Shown: piece after piece, positions 5,678 through 6,647 of the stretch | How the letters are laid out: each line of letters starts with the position of its first letter | Numbering within the stretch: position 1 is the stretch's first letter | Assembly (NCBI GenBank): GCA_027000105.1 | Contig: JALTOP010000131.1 | Span: forward strand, 1 to 6,647 | Direction: 5' to 3' | DNA length: 6,647 nucleotides | Source: Planctomycetaceae bacterium | GTDB lineage: Bacteria > Planctomycetota > Planctomycetia > Planctomycetales > Planctomycetaceae | Notes under the pieces: model-generated | The model's input: the letters and a program-made list of their open reading frames with translations, nothing else | What the model was told of the DNA's origin: nothing | Database searches by the model: none | Made by a program: the position numbers and the translations under genes

Positions 5678-6647
5678 TTACCGTAAATCGAAAGCGGCCA
5701 TTTCCAGATGATCGCGAACATAAACAATGCCGTCAATCAGAGCATGCGGATTCCAGACGCGACTGGTGCGGGGCAACACTTTTTGCCTCGCCAATTCCTG
5801 GAACTTTTCGGGATCCGCTTTGACCATCGCCAAGTCGCCATTTTCCGCGATAATCAACAGTTGATCGTGTGTCAACAAAACCTGGCCGTGTCCGTAACGT
5901 CCTTTTTTCCACTGTTTTTTACCGGTTTTGGGATCAATGCACATCAAAATTCCTTCATCCAAACCGTACACGTATCCCTGATGGTAAACGGGGCTTGAAA
6001 ATTTTGTTCGCATGATTCTGACATCGTGCCAGATTTCGGCCACCTGCCAACCGCCCTGTCTGTCCTGTTCCACATGCAGCAGCGCACTTCCCATGGAATA
6101 GCTGGAGGAAATGAAAACATCCTTCCGGTTTTCCAGAACGATCGGCTGGGCACAGTTCACTTTGGCTCCGTTGATATAGGCGTGATGCCAAAGTTGCTTG
6201 CCGTTTGTCATATCGTGCCCGCTCAAACCGTGTCCGTCGAAAATGATGATCTGTTCGAGTCCATCAATTTCCCGAAGCATCGGCGAGGAATAACCGCATA
6301 AATTCTGACTGTTCCCGGCCTCATCGAACTGGTCTACTCCCGCGCATTTCCATAATATGCTGCCATCTTTCAGACTCAGCCCCACCAAACCGTTTCCCTG
6401 AGGCCCGCCGGGATTGATGCAGACGGTCTCACCATAAACAAGCGGACTGGAGGACATCCCCCACACGACATTCGGGATTTTCAAATCGTGTAAAATGTTT
6501 CTGGCCCAGATCAGTTTTCCTGTTTGAAAATCGAGACAGGTAACATCCCCCATCGCCCCCATGGAAACAACAACCCCCTGCGAGATCGTCGGCGTGGTGC
6601 GTGGCCCCAAACCTCCCATTGCTTCGAAAAAACGGGCGGGGTATTGA
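5678..6647 (-). CDS. PQQ-like beta-propeller repeat protein, N-terminus beyond the right edge
   Basis: The frame stays open to the right edge, giving 322 residues and a TAA stop. The ATG at 6619 is internal: in-frame codons upstream of it read QYPARFFEA and run straight into the conserved MGGLGPRTTPTI, so the true start lies outside the window. PQQ-like blade motifs ending in a tryptophan recur at about 35-47 (CLDFQTGKLIW), 87-99 (SLKDGSILW), 143-153 (HDMTNGKQLW) and 232-246 (CIDPKTGKKQW), with a further blade near 270-285. The closing strand YVRDHLEMAAFDL sits at the C-terminus. Planctomycete relatives of this kind are usually exported and roughly 400 residues or longer, so about 100 residues including any signal peptide are probably missing. 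Despite the name, binding of pyrroloquinoline quinone cannot be shown here; many such proteins are structural or of unknown function. The esterase follows 123 bases downstream on the same strand. Confidence 0.9.
   Translation of the reverse strand, partial: QYPARFFEAMGGLGPRTTPTISQGVVVSMGAMGDVTCLDFQTGKLIWARNILHDLKIPNVVWGMSSSPLVYGETVCINPGGPQGNGLVGLSLKDGSILWKCAGVDQFDEAGNSQNLCGYSSPMLREIDGLEQIIIFDGHGLSGHDMTNGKQLWHHAYINGAKVNCAQPIVLENRKDVFISSSYSMGSALLHVEQDRQGGWQVAEIWHDVRIMRTKFSSPVYHQGYVYGLDEGILMCIDPKTGKKQWKKGRYGHGQVLLTHDQLLIIAENGDLAMVKADPEKFQELARQKVLPRTSRVWNPHALIDGIVYVRDHLEMAAFDLR

Overview
The window looks like a chromosomal stretch from a planctomycete of the Planctomycetaceae/Pirellulaceae type. 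The evidence is protein families: a planctomycete-type cytochrome c protein (PSCyt1 plus PSCyt2/DUF1549), a DUF1570 exported zinc-peptidase-like protein, and a PQQ-like beta-propeller protein with the conserved FFEAMGGLGPRTTP stretch. Base composition is moderate, and exported proteins with Sec-type signal peptides dominate. The exact genus cannot be told from this sequence.

Layout, left to right: (1) positions 1-1447, minus strand, the N-terminal 482 residues of a PSCyt1/DUF1549 protein whose C-terminus runs off the left edge. (2) A 174-base gap with a plausible sigma70-type promoter for that gene and a 13-bp tandem repeat. (3) Positions 1622-2773, minus strand, a DUF1570 protein with HEATH and a downstream glutamate, whose stop codon lies inside the repeat. 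(4) A 521-base divergent intergenic region with several inverted repeats but no recognised riboswitch. (5) Positions 3295-4605, plus strand, ribBA, the bifunctional riboflavin enzyme and the only plus-strand gene. (6) After a 19-base convergent gap, positions 4625-5554, minus strand, an exported alpha/beta-hydrolase of the acetylxylan-esterase-like type. (7) A 123-base gap carrying four CAAACG hexamers. (8) Positions 5678-6647, minus strand, the C-terminal 322 residues of a PQQ-like beta-propeller protein whose N-terminus lies beyond the right edge.

The genes do not form one pathway. RibBA makes two riboflavin precursors in the cytoplasm. The other four are predicted exported proteins of the kind abundant in planctomycetes and often linked to polymer degradation; only the esterase has an assignable catalytic type. 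I do not see a novel multi-gene system, CRISPR array, tRNA, rRNA or insertion sequence. The points most worth a second look are the frame-altering tandem repeat at the DUF1570 stop and the paired inverted repeats in the long ribBA upstream region.
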